This document shows positions 25,451 through 33,246 of a DNA stretch of 64,000 nt, piece after piece (positions within the stretch are counted from its first letter, which is position 1; each line of letters begins with the position of its first letter). Source of the stretch: Novosphingobium olei (GTDB taxonomy: Bacteria; Pseudomonadota; Alphaproteobacteria; Sphingomonadales; Sphingomonadaceae); contig NZ_JABBGM010000003.1 in assembly GCF_012927405.1 (NCBI RefSeq), forward strand, positions 186,001-250,000, in the 5' to 3' direction. The notes beneath the pieces are model-generated. The model made no database searches. It was not told the origin of the DNA and saw only the letters and a program-made list of their open reading frames with translations. The translations under genes were made by a program, and so were the position numbers.

Positions 25451-25509
25451 TAGGCCACGAATCACCCGCGCCGATCATGAAGCCCGGTGCGCTTGTAGGA
25501 AAACGGAAA

Positions 25510-25908
25510 ATGGCTGATCAAAGGGCGCCACTCCCAGTCGATCATGATGCAGCTGACTGGGCGGCCAGAGTGGTCGCACGTCGTGCGCACTTGCGAGAAT
25601 GTATCAGGCACTATCCGCCTACGCCTGTGGTCCCGCCGGCTGTCGACATCACATGGCGTATTCTGACCGCCGCTTACGAGAGTGGCGACGTCTGCCTCGC
25701 GCCTTACGATGCCTCAGTTGAGATCGCGTTGGCGGTGGTGAAACAGTGCGAGATTTATGGCGTTGAACAGGTCCGTGATTCGATTGTTCGCTTTGATGAC
25801 GCTCCTGATAAAGCTCAGAAGCTCGTCGTGACTAACAGAGAGGTCATTCTCCAAAAGCCCATCGCCAGTATAAATGTTTTTAGTAAAGACGATAGTTTCA
25901 CCGTGTAA
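25510..25908 (+). CDS. Hypothetical protein, antisense at its 3' end to the gene downstream of the repressor
   Basis: 132 residues from ATG 25510, with AGGA 9 nt before it. The first half (ADWAARVVARRAHLRECIRH, VDITWRILTAAYESGDVCLA) looks like a real helical protein. The last 65 codons lie opposite 25714-25908 of the minus-strand gene, so only one of the two tails may be functional. No family recognised. Confidence 0.4.
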   Translation: MADQRAPLPVDHDAADWAARVVARRAHLRECIRHYPPTPVVPPAVDITWRILTAAYESGDVCLAPYDASVEIALAVVKQCEIYGVEQVRDSIVRFDDAPDKAQKLVVTNREVILQKPIASINVFSKDDSFTV

Positions 25909-26340
25909 GGCGGTGACGTCTACAATACCATGGATTATGTGGTTTCTCTTCACGGCAAGTTCAGCAATAATTGCTGACAGTTCTCGCACTTCTGCCTCCG
26001 ATGGCCGAAGCCATGGATTGTGCCTAGTGCCGGAGCGCAAGAATTCCAATCTGCGCTCAAGCTGGACGGGCATTGTCCTAAATCCTGGACTGCCGCCGTT
26101 CAGGAAGATCACTTCGTTTACCTGATCGAGGTAGTTCTCCAACATGCCCCAGGCAATCGTCAGATTTCCAAGCAACGTTATTGCGTTGTCGTAGGCTCTC
26201 TTTTCCAAATCAGCCTTGCGCGCAAGCAGCTGTTGCAGCTCCCGGCGGCTGCGGCGCGGCTTCAAGATGTGAGACGCCGCCGCCCATAAAGTTGCTAGCG
26301 CTGCACCCGCCACCAATCCTTGGACAAAGGCCATCAGCAC
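25714..26340 (-). CDS. Membrane-anchored protein co-transcribed with the repressor
   Basis: 208 residues from GTG 26340 (or ATG 26334). An N-terminal transmembrane segment (AFVQGLVAGAALATLWAAAS) is followed by a helical soluble part (NLTIAWGMLENYLDQVNEV, IIAELAVKRNHIIHGIVDV). The NHIIHG region recalls HEPN-like helices, but this is weak. It starts 17 bp after the repressor stop on the same strand, the position of rexAB in lambda, and so is probably expressed in the lysogen. Confidence 0.65.
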   Translation of the reverse strand: MLMAFVQGLVAGAALATLWAAASHILKPRRSRRELQQLLARKADLEKRAYDNAITLLGNLTIAWGMLENYLDQVNEVIFLNGGSPGFRTMPVQLERRLEFLRSGTRHNPWLRPSEAEVRELSAIIAELAVKRNHIIHGIVDVTALHGETIVFTKNIYTGDGLLENDLSVSHDELLSFIRSVIKANNRITDLFNAINLALFHHRQRDLN

Positions 26341-26357
26341 GATTTACTGGCGGCACA

Positions 26358-26687
26358 TCAGTTGTGCGTGCCGTCGAGTAGAAACGTCTCGATGATTTTC
26401 ATCACCTGGTCCCGGCTTTCCTCAGGAACAGCCTCGATCATTTCCAGCGTGCGAGTGTCAGCCTCACGCGGATCTAGGTCCGCAAGCCAGCCTGGCCGCG
26501 TCCGAAGCGCTGGCGCCAATCTGCGAAGCCATTTCAACGACAGACCGCGCTCACCTTCCTCTAGCAAACTGATGACCGATCCGGTGGTCGGGGGCTGACA
26601 AGCGGCGCCCAACTCCTCTTGGGTCATTTTCCGATATTCCCGCCACACGCGGAGGAAATTCGGGCCGCCGTTTTTGTCATCAGCCAT
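26358..26687 (-). CDS. CI-like XRE-family lysogeny repressor
   Basis: 109 residues from ATG 26687. The helix-turn-helix reads RVWREYRKMTQEELGAACQP then TGSVISLLEEGERGLSL. The C-terminal part is helical (LEMIEAVPEESRDQVMKI), without the peptidase domain of lambda CI, so induction may not be by RecA self-cleavage. Divergent from the Cro-like gene, with three operator copies between them. Confidence 0.8.
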   Translation of the reverse strand: MADDKNGGPNFLRVWREYRKMTQEELGAACQPPTTGSVISLLEEGERGLSLKWLRRLAPALRTRPGWLADLDPREADTRTLEMIEAVPEESRDQVMKIIETFLLDGTHN

Positions 26688-26699
26688 GCCCACATTGTG

Positions 26700-26786
26700 A
26701 AGGCAATCTGCAATCAAGTCCTCACGCAGGCTGCAAAGTTCGTCTACTTGATGACGCTTGACCATATCTTTGCAATCTGCAAAGAT
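26700..26786 (+). promoter_or_regulatory. PR-like promoter with three repressor operators (OR)
   Basis: TTGACC at 26758-26763, 17-bp spacer, AAAGAT at 26781-26786. The operator CTTTGCAATCTGCAAAG occupies 26768-26784 as a perfect 7+3+7 palindrome. Weaker copies lie at 26700-26715 (gcaatctgcaa core) and 26723-26738 (half-site ctgcaaag). A start a few bases after -10 would make the Cro-like mRNA nearly leaderless. Confidence 0.75.
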
Positions 26787-26793
26787 TGGCGGC

Positions 26794-27018
26794 ATGGAAA
26801 CGGTCACCCCTACGGGCATTGCGGCGGCTGCGGGCATATCGCTCCCTTACGCCTCCCAGATCATGAGTGGTGCGCGAAACCCGCGCCGCTCCCTCGCCAT
26901 CCACATCCTCCGCACGACCGGCTGGCGGCATTCCGTCCTTGATGGGCTGACTGACGAGCAGATCGACACGCTCGAGCAGATCGAACCGTGGTCGCGGCCC
27001 ACCAGCAACGCCGCCTGA
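26794..27018 (+). CDS. Cro-like helix-turn-helix protein
   Basis: 74 residues from ATG 26794. TGIAAAAGISLPYASQIMSG then RNPRRSLAIHILRTTG is a helix-turn-helix of the YdaS/Cro type. It is the first gene rightward of the PR-like promoter and divergent from the repressor, the position of cro. No Shine-Dalgarno precedes it. Confidence 0.75.
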   Translation: METVTPTGIAAAAGISLPYASQIMSGARNPRRSLAIHILRTTGWRHSVLDGLTDEQIDTLEQIEPWSRPTSNAA

Positions 27019-27154
27019 CCATGGCGACCACCCAACACCCCGAGCCTGATCTCGGGTCGCGCGGGGCAACGTCCCCAACTCCGGCCGGGGCGTCCGTCCC
27101 CACCCTTTGCGGGCGCTCCGGTCTCTTTTCTGTTCCTGCTCATGGTGAAGCGTA

Positions 27155-27628
27155 ATGCCTGAATCGAAAGGGCAAAACAGCCTGTTCGGCGTGCCCGAGA
27201 CCGCAGAAATCCAGAAAGCCGCACGATCAATCATCCTCGCGGTCAAGCGCGACGAGGGCGTGACCAGCAAGGATCTTGCCCGCCTGCTCGACGTCACGGT
27301 CGACACGGTCGAGCGCCTCGAAGGCATGGAGACGAAGAAGGTCCCGGCGTCGCTGATCTCTTCGGTCGCGGCCAAGTTCGGCGGGGAATACATCCAGCCT
27401 TACATGGCCCTGTTCGGCCACAAGGCGATCCGTGCGCAGTGCGAAGAGGCGGTGAACATCCTCCCGGCGCTGACCGCCCTGGTCGCAAAAATCGCCGCTG
27501 CAGCACCCGGTGGCGGGGCGCAGCTCAATCACCAGACCATGGCCGCAATCGCGACTGAACTGCGCGAGGTCGACGGGATCGTCACCGCGCTGCGTGCGCG
27601 CGCCGCTGACATGGGAGTCGTTGCATGA
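27155..27628 (+). CDS. HTH-containing early regulator, CII-like position
   Basis: 157 residues. EGVTSKDLARLLDVTVDTVE then RLEG is a helix-turn-helix; the rest is helical, with IRAQCEEAVNILPALTALVA and a C-terminal helix (IATELREVDGIVTALRARAA). The second gene after cro, where lambdoid phages carry cII, so a transcription-activator role is plausible but unproven. Its TGA overlaps the ATG of the next gene. Confidence 0.6.
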   Translation: MPESKGQNSLFGVPETAEIQKAARSIILAVKRDEGVTSKDLARLLDVTVDTVERLEGMETKKVPASLISSVAAKFGGEYIQPYMALFGHKAIRAQCEEAVNILPALTALVAKIAAAAPGGGAQLNHQTMAAIATELREVDGIVTALRARAADMGVVA

Positions 27629-27780
27629 AGCCCCAGCTCTCCAAGACCGATCGCTTCGCCGATCTTCTCGCCGACGGTTTCAGCGTGGCTGATGCCGCCG
27701 CACGCCTGTGCTGGACGCCGCGCCAGGGCAACTCCGCCCTGCAGCGCATCCGCCAGATGCTCGGACCGCAAGCCGTATGA
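27625..27780 (+). CDS. Small HTH-like phage protein
   Basis: 51 residues: FADLLADGFSVADAAARLCW then TPRQGNSALQRIRQML, a short helix-turn-helix-like unit. The ATG overlaps the upstream TGA and the TGA overlaps the next ATG, giving good support for translation. Confidence 0.6.
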   Translation: MKPQLSKTDRFADLLADGFSVADAAARLCWTPRQGNSALQRIRQMLGPQAV

Positions 27781-27914
27781 GCCGCGAGGAACGCGCTGCC
27801 CTGCGCTGGGCGCTCAAGCTGCTCGATGGGTTCTTTGCTCTGACCGGATTGGAGTTGAAGCCGGAGAACCGCGACAACATGGCGCGCCTGCGGGCGCTTG
27901 CGGGAGGGCGGTGA
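27777..27914 (+). CDS. Small hypothetical phage protein
   Basis: 45 residues, helical: SREERAALRWALKLLDGFFA then LELKPENRDNMARLRAL. ATGA and TGATG junctions with both neighbours. Unknown function. Confidence 0.55.
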   Translation: MSREERAALRWALKLLDGFFALTGLELKPENRDNMARLRALAGGR

Positions 27915-28699
27915 TGAAAGCGCCACGCCTCTGCCACAAGTGCGACGCGCCGATCTCCAGGTGCAGCAAGACCGGATATTGCCGCCGCTGCTACGCCCGC
28001 ATGGTCGGCACTGACCGCCATATCGTCGCCAAGCGCGCAGCCAAGCGTCGCGAGCTGATCCAGCGTGACCCGCAATACCGGGCCCGGCATCTGGCAAACC
28101 TCTACAAGCACGCGACCATGGCGCCAGCTGCAATCGAGGAGCGCGCGCGGCGCTCGCAGGAAATATTCCTCAACCCCGAATATCGCGCAAAGGCTTCTGT
28201 AGCGGCGCGCGCTGTTCGGCTGGCACATATCCCTGAACATCTGCGCGACGAATATCTTCGCCTCGCCGTCCATGGATTGAAGGCTGCGGAGCGTCGGGAG
28301 ATCGTCCTTGCTCACTTTCGGCGGGAAGATCCGATTGCTGCCGCTGCGTTCGAAGGGCGCAATATCAAAGCATTCGCGCCGAAATCGCTGATCGACGCGG
28401 ACCTGCGCAAGCTCGGGTGGCGGATGCTGATTCGCGCGGTCGCTGAGCGCTTCAACGTCACCGAAGCGGAGGTGCTTTCAGCCAAGCGGTCCTCGGAATT
28501 GATCCACGCGCGCGCGATCGTCGCACAAGAGCTGCGCCGCCGCGGCATGTCGCTGGCGCTGATCGGCGAGCGGCTGGGGCGTGATCACACGACCATCCTC
28601 AACCTGCTGCGCAGGGTGCAGTCCTACGCTGACAGCAATCCCGTCGTGGCACGATGCCTTATCGAGATTCACCGCGAACGGGGAGTGCAGGCAGCATGA
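27914..28699 (+). CDS. Zinc-finger protein with DnaA C-terminal-like DNA-binding domain
   Basis: 261 residues. The N-terminus has CHKCDAPISRCSKTGYCRRC, a four-cysteine zinc site. The middle is Arg-rich. The C-terminal ARAIVAQELRRRGMSLALIG then ERLGRDHTTILNLLRRV matches the DnaA box-binding domain (bacterial DnaA domain IV). No AAA+ domain is present. It may recognise host or phage DnaA boxes for initiation or for regulation. Start ATG 27914 overlaps the previous TGA. Confidence 0.75.
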   Translation: MKAPRLCHKCDAPISRCSKTGYCRRCYARMVGTDRHIVAKRAAKRRELIQRDPQYRARHLANLYKHATMAPAAIEERARRSQEIFLNPEYRAKASVAARAVRLAHIPEHLRDEYLRLAVHGLKAAERREIVLAHFRREDPIAAAAFEGRNIKAFAPKSLIDADLRKLGWRMLIRAVAERFNVTEAEVLSAKRSSELIHARAIVAQELRRRGMSLALIGERLGRDHTTILNLLRRVQSYADSNPVVARCLIEIHRERGVQAA

Positions 28700-28884
28700 C
28701 CCGCGCCGAAGCCATCCTTGAGCAGCGCCACCAGCGCGAGGCCAAACGCAGGTCGATCAACTCTGCCGCTCGTCGCGACATTCGCCTTGGCAAGCACAAA
28801 GGCTGGATCATGCGCGAGCACGGCCTTTCGCCCACTGCGTATGAGCAGTTGGCTGGGCAGGTTCGGGAGGGGTTCAGCGGATGA
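28696..28884 (+). CDS. Small basic phage protein
   Basis: 62 residues, Arg/Lys-rich helices (EAILEQRHQREAKRRSIN then GWIMREHGLSPTAYEQLAGQ). Coupled to both neighbours by ATGA overlaps. Possibly nucleic-acid binding. Confidence 0.55.
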   Translation: MTRAEAILEQRHQREAKRRSINSAARRDIRLGKHKGWIMREHGLSPTAYEQLAGQVREGFSG

Positions 28885-29102
28885 AACCTCCCTACAACCA
28901 GCGCAAGCAGCCCACCCGCGACTACCACCGCGCCGCGCTCGTCTCGTCGATCTTGCTCCATGCGGACCTTGACAAGCTGGCTGGCGACGATCGCGCGATC
29001 GACAGCATGGCGCGTTCACGGAAGGTTTCGCCGGCTGTCGTGCGCGAGATCGTGGCCAACGAGATCGATCGGCGGCGCGCCGCGCGGGAGCGGCACCTGT
29101 GA
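28881..29102 (+). CDS. Small basic phage protein
   Basis: 73 residues; helices HRAALVSSILLHADLDKLA and VSPAVVREIVANEIDRRRAA suggest a helix-turn-helix-like fold. Overlaps the next gene's GTG (GTGA). Confidence 0.5.
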   Translation: MKPPYNQRKQPTRDYHRAALVSSILLHADLDKLAGDDRAIDSMARSRKVSPAVVREIVANEIDRRRAARERHL

Positions 29103-29728
29103 CCAAGAAGCAATCCCCTGAAACAATCGCAAAGCGAAATGCTTCCCTTGCTGCCTGGCGAGCCGCGAATCCCGAGCGCTATCGTGAACGCCAAGCCAAG
29201 TGCGCCGAAAAGCTGCGTGCTTACACACAGACCAAAGAATTCGCGGCGAAGTCTTCGGCTCGAATGAAGGCGCGGCACGCAGACCCTGAATGGCAGAAAG
29301 TTCGCAACGCTCGCTCCTCCAAAACGATGAAGCGTACCTGGGAAGAACAACGAGAGCGGATGCTCTCTGCAAATAAAGATAATTTCATTAAGAACCAGTC
29401 TGCTGCAGTCGGCATATTTTCTTCGGCATCTGAGGAAAAAAAGAGGGTCGCCGCTCGGTGGATCATGAGGCGCGCTCAAAGTGCGTTGAGAACTGACACC
29501 GAGTTCAATGAACTTTGGGTATATACTCATGAAAGGCTTCGCGCGGAGAAGCCCTACGAAGGTGATCATGATTCTAGCAATTACTTAGATTATCTGTCTT
29601 GGCTGGGAAAGGCTACTACCAGCGATCCTGCAATTTGCGATCTGGCGGGTAGATTTCTGCGCGATGCGATTCCGCGCGCGGCTTCGGAATGGCGCGCGGC
29701 ACAGGAGGCCCAGCGTGCAGTGGGCTGA
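29099..29728 (+). CDS. Basic coiled protein, possible NUMOD3-like accessory; lower GC
   Basis: 209 residues from GTG 29099. The N-terminal half (SPETIAKRNASLAAWRAANP, EKLRAYTQTKEFAAKSSARM, EWQKVRNARSSKTMKRTWEE) has repeated short basic helices like the NUMOD3 modules of homing nucleases. The C-terminal half is acidic/aromatic. The middle (29340-29600) is visibly richer in A and T than the neighbours, suggesting recent acquisition. No nuclease core of its own, but an HNH protein lies two genes on. Confidence 0.5.
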   Translation: MTKKQSPETIAKRNASLAAWRAANPERYRERQAKCAEKLRAYTQTKEFAAKSSARMKARHADPEWQKVRNARSSKTMKRTWEEQRERMLSANKDNFIKNQSAAVGIFSSASEEKKRVAARWIMRRAQSALRTDTEFNELWVYTHERLRAEKPYEGDHDSSNYLDYLSWLGKATTSDPAICDLAGRFLRDAIPRAASEWRAAQEAQRAVG

Positions 29729-30173
29729 TCTGGAAAGCGCGCTCGACGCGTCCCCTCTATTCCCGGTGGAACGCCCTGACGGCCGCAAGCACCTGAGCGA
29801 GCTGGCGCGCGTCATCGAGTTCCGCGATCTTGTCCGCACCTGCACGCGCGGGGTGCACGTTCATGCCATCCCGAACGCGGCGAAGCGCGGCTTCAAGGCA
29901 CAGGCGCAGGCCAAGAAGGAAGGCATGGTCGCAGGGGTTTTCGACCTCTGCGTGACCTGGCAGCCGCGCGGGAATAGCCGCGGCGTCGCTTGGCCGGAGT
30001 TCAAGGGATACGACGCGAGCGGCAAGGCTGGCTCGCTGTCACAGGCGCAGATCGACTGGGGCAACGCGCACTTTCGCATGGGGCATGCGGTAGCCTGCTT
30101 CTTCTCGCCCGAGCGCGCGCTGGAATGGCTTGCCAGCCACGGTGCGCCGGTTGTGGGGAGGATCGCGGCGTGA
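29715..30173 (+). CDS. VRR-NUC-like nuclease
   Basis: 152 residues from GTG 29715, with AGGAGG 7 nt before it. HVHAIPNAAKRGFKAQAQAK, MVAGVFDLCVTWQPR, VAWPEFKGYDASGKAG and LSQAQIDWGNAHFRMGHAVA follow the VRR-NUC (PD-(D/E)XK) layout: G-x-FD, ExK, then Q-W. It probably acts on branched DNA during replication or recombination. Overlaps the upstream gene by 14 nt. Confidence 0.8.
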   Translation: MQWADLESALDASPLFPVERPDGRKHLSELARVIEFRDLVRTCTRGVHVHAIPNAAKRGFKAQAQAKKEGMVAGVFDLCVTWQPRGNSRGVAWPEFKGYDASGKAGSLSQAQIDWGNAHFRMGHAVACFFSPERALEWLASHGAPVVGRIAA

Positions 30174-30790
30174 ACGAACAATCGAAGCTTCTGCCGCTTC
30201 ACCCTGTAGACGAATCGGAATGCCCTCAGTGGGGCACTGCCGAAGACGGCCGCCGCGTTCTCCTGAAGGGTGACGAGCGCCTCCCCGCGTTGTTTGCCCA
30301 ATGGCAGGCCGATGCGTGCCGGCATTCGCATCGCGTAGTCATCCGGTTCACCAACGCAGGCGGGCAGGCCATGCACCAGCACTGCTGCACCGGGTGCGGA
30401 TATGCCGAGAGCCGTTGGCTCAAGCGGGAGGACGCAGAGCGCGAGGGCGTTGCGGTCGATTTTACGAAGGACCGTGCGGCCTCTCTCAGCAACCAGTATC
30501 GAGCAGAACGCCTCGCGCGCCTCACTGCGCTGGCAAACTCCGCTGCTGATCGTATCCAACCACAGCAGCGCGAAGAATACAGCGACTACCTGCGCTCCCC
30601 TGCTTGGCAGCGCCGGCGCTCGAAGGTCCTGAGCCGAGCCAATCACACCTGCGAAGGCTGTCTCACCAATCCAGCGACTGACGTCCATCACCTGACCTAC
30701 GCTCACAAGGGGGCGGAGTTCGCATTTGAACTCGTGGCGCTGTGCGAGCCTTGCCACACCCGTTGGCATCAGCCGGAGCGCGCTGAGTGA
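30170..30790 (+). CDS. HNH endonuclease domain protein
   Basis: 206 residues from GTG 30170 (GTGA). One zinc-like site (HQHCCTGCGYAESRWL) is followed by a C-terminal HNH domain: SPAWQRRRSKVLSRANHTCE, CLTNPATDVHHLTYAHKG, LVALCEPCHTRWH. All metal residues are present. Role in the early region unknown, possibly DNA processing or host-DNA attack. Confidence 0.85.
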   Translation: MNEQSKLLPLHPVDESECPQWGTAEDGRRVLLKGDERLPALFAQWQADACRHSHRVVIRFTNAGGQAMHQHCCTGCGYAESRWLKREDAEREGVAVDFTKDRAASLSNQYRAERLARLTALANSAADRIQPQQREEYSDYLRSPAWQRRRSKVLSRANHTCEGCLTNPATDVHHLTYAHKGAEFAFELVALCEPCHTRWHQPERAE

Positions 30791-33117
30791 GCAGCCATCC
30801 GATCGAAGCCACGCACGCCTGGCACGGACACCGCTTCGTATTTTTCCAAGGGCAGTTCGACAGCCTGCTTCGTATTGAAACCAATGGTCGGCGGGTCGAC
30901 AGCGAAGAGCGGGCTCGTCTTAAGGCCCTCGCCTACGCCGAGGCCGAGCAGACCGGAGAGTGCTACTCGTCACGCACGCTTGCTGAACTGTGGACGATGG
31001 CGCCTGCAGACGCGATTAAGCGCGCTGCGCCATCGATGATCCCGTCGTCTTACGATCACTTCGACGCTCGCGAACATTCTGCGCAGCGCGAGCATGGCAG
31101 CTTCATCGCGCTCACCGGCGACATCGATGCGGGCAACCATGAATCAAGCACCATCGTCGCCGCGGTCAGCGAATTTGCAGGCAGTTCCGCGCATCTGATC
31201 TATTCGAGCGCGCACAGCCGCCCGGGTGATCAGCGCTGGCGCGTGATCCTGCCGCTGGCGGCCGCCACAGGCTTCGACACTTGGTACGACGCACAGAAAT
31301 CGTTCTTCGCATTCATGGAAGCGCGCGGGATCGCGATGGATCACGCGCTCGCCCGCCCCGGCCAGCCTGTCTACCTCCCCAACGTCCCGCCAAAGTACAA
31401 GGATGGCTCGTCTCTTCGGGGCGCTGACGGCACGCCACTCTATTTCGAGCGGCACGCCACGCCGCTGACATGTTCCGGCCTCGACCTCGAATGCGGTCCT
31501 GTCTCGCAAGGCATCGCGGCAATCCGCCGTCAGCGCGCGATCGACGAACGAGAGCGAGCTCGCCTGAAGGCCGAGGCCGAACGCCGCCGTGCGTCCCAGC
31601 CCCAGGGTAATGGCGCGTCGTTGATCGACGATTTTAACGCCAGTAATTCCGTGACTTCGATGCTGGAGATGTCCGGCTACGAACAGTCTCCACGCAATGG
31701 GGACGACTGGAAATCGCCGCAACAGACTGGTGATACCTACGCCACACGGGTCATCGGTTCAAAGTGGGTGTCACTCTCCGCCAGTGACGCGGCGTCCGGT
31801 CTTGGCGAGAAACACGACGCGGGGTGCTACGGCGACGCCTTCGATCTGTTTGCGCACTACAAGTTCGGCGGCGACCGCAAGGCCGCGCTTCGTCAGCTGG
31901 GGGCTGAGCGCCGCGCCGACAATGTGATCTATCCGCCGCAGTTCGACGCCGAGCCGCCGGAGTGGATGAACGACCTGCCCCCGTACGATGAGGCGCCAGA
32001 ATGGGGCTATGATGCCGAGCCCGCTGCTGAAGCGTCCGAGGCGGCCGCGGGCGCGCCCAAGACGCTCCCTTTCTTCTGGTTCAAGGACGCCGAACCAGAT
32101 CTCGAGGCGAACGACTTCGTCGAGGGCTTGCTGACCTCAGGCGCCATGTCCGTGGTCTACGGCCCGTCAAACTGCGGCAAGACGTTCTTCATCGTTGACC
32201 TCGCTTTGCACGTTGCCTGGGGGCGTCCGTGGCGCAACCGGGAGGTTGACCGCGGCGCTATCGTCTACCTGTCGCTTGAAGGCGCTCAGGGCATCCGCAA
32301 CCGCCTCGCAGCGTTTCGCCGGCATCACAACGTGCCCGGGCTCGACCTGCCCTTTGTCGCCATGCCGCAGCCGGTGAACCTGCTCGACAACGACGCGGAC
32401 GTTCATGCGGTCATCGCCCTGGTCAAGCACGTCGCCGAGCAGACCGGCCTCACCGTCGCCATGGTGATCATCGACACGCTCTCACGCGCAATGGCAGGAG
32501 GGAACGAGAACAGCCCTGAGGACATGACCGCGCTGATCGGCAACTGCGATGCCATCCGGCACGCAACCGGCTCGCATGTCTGCATCGTTCACCACAGCGG
32601 CAAGGACGAGGCACGCGGCGCTCGCGGTCACAGCTCCCTGCGTGCCGCAACCGATACCGAGATCGAGATCAAGCGCGATCCCGAACTTACCCTTTCCAGT
32701 GTCCGTATTGCCAAGCAGCGTGATCTTGAAGCCGGTGATCCATTCAATTTCACACTGCAATCGGTGGCACTGGGAGACAACCGCAGGGGGAAGCCAGTGA
32801 CCTCCTGCGTCGTCATGGAACCCGACCAACAGACCGTGATCGGGCGCTCGCCGGACAAGCTCTCCGACAAGGAGCTCGTCGCGTTGGAGGCCCTTGATCG
32901 GATCATGCTGACGGCCGGATTCGAGACCGTAACAAGCCGAAACAACCAGACTGTTACGGCTGTTTCGGTCGGCAACTGGCGCAGGCACCTGTCGGGGTGC
33001 GGCGTAACAGACCCGCACAACCGCGATGTTTCGCGCGTGCAGTTCAACCGCATCAAGAAAGCTCTGATTTCTAAGGGTAAAATCCATGCGGAGGGTGAGG
33101 TCGTATGGTTCGCGTAA
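30787..33117 (+). CDS. Replicative helicase/primase-like protein (RepA-type AAA ATPase)
   Basis: 776 residues from GTG 30787. The N-terminal part (residues ~80-230) resembles a primase-polymerase fold (HGSFIALTGDIDAGNHESST; AHLIYSSAHSRPGDQRWRVI). The C-terminal part is a RecA/RepA-like helicase: Walker A GPSNCGKTFF, Walker B VVIIDTLSRAMAG with AMVIID, sensor IVHHSGKDEARGARGHSSLR. It is the main replication protein of the phage. The 3' end holds repeated TGTTWCG motifs. Confidence 0.85.
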   Translation: MSSHPIEATHAWHGHRFVFFQGQFDSLLRIETNGRRVDSEERARLKALAYAEAEQTGECYSSRTLAELWTMAPADAIKRAAPSMIPSSYDHFDAREHSAQREHGSFIALTGDIDAGNHESSTIVAAVSEFAGSSAHLIYSSAHSRPGDQRWRVILPLAAATGFDTWYDAQKSFFAFMEARGIAMDHALARPGQPVYLPNVPPKYKDGSSLRGADGTPLYFERHATPLTCSGLDLECGPVSQGIAAIRRQRAIDERERARLKAEAERRRASQPQGNGASLIDDFNASNSVTSMLEMSGYEQSPRNGDDWKSPQQTGDTYATRVIGSKWVSLSASDAASGLGEKHDAGCYGDAFDLFAHYKFGGDRKAALRQLGAERRADNVIYPPQFDAEPPEWMNDLPPYDEAPEWGYDAEPAAEASEAAAGAPKTLPFFWFKDAEPDLEANDFVEGLLTSGAMSVVYGPSNCGKTFFIVDLALHVAWGRPWRNREVDRGAIVYLSLEGAQGIRNRLAAFRRHHNVPGLDLPFVAMPQPVNLLDNDADVHAVIALVKHVAEQTGLTVAMVIIDTLSRAMAGGNENSPEDMTALIGNCDAIRHATGSHVCIVHHSGKDEARGARGHSSLRAATDTEIEIKRDPELTLSSVRIAKQRDLEAGDPFNFTLQSVALGDNRRGKPVTSCVVMEPDQQTVIGRSPDKLSDKELVALEALDRIMLTAGFETVTSRNNQTVTAVSVGNWRRHLSGCGVTDPHNRDVSRVQFNRIKKALISKGKIHAEGEVVWFA

Positions 33118-33246
33118 CAGAGCGAAACACTCACCGAAACATCGATGTTTCGCATGCCCCGGCAAAGGCAGGGAGCGAAACACTGCGGGGCTCTCCCCCT
33201 AAAGGGGGAGCCCAGTGTTTCGCCCATGCCCCGCTCGAGTGTTTCG
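32928..33246. repeat. Cluster of 13 TGTTWCG heptamers, candidate replication origin
   Basis: TGTTTCG (or its complement) starts at 32938, 32961, 33027, 33123, 33135, 33146, 33176, 33216 and 33240; TGTTACG (or complement) at 32928, 32952, 33003 and 33113. Orientations are mixed. Two copies form a perfect 18-nt palindrome CGAAACATCGATGTTTCG at 33135-33152. The cluster spans the 3' end of the helicase gene and the following ORF. Iteron-like arrays beside replication genes often mark origins. Confidence 0.7.

Noticed and set aside
27050..27154. Hairpin-like stretch between cro and the next early gene as terminator or nut site
   Set aside because: The stem is short (ccgag/ctcgg) and no boxA-like element was identifiable, so it is not called.
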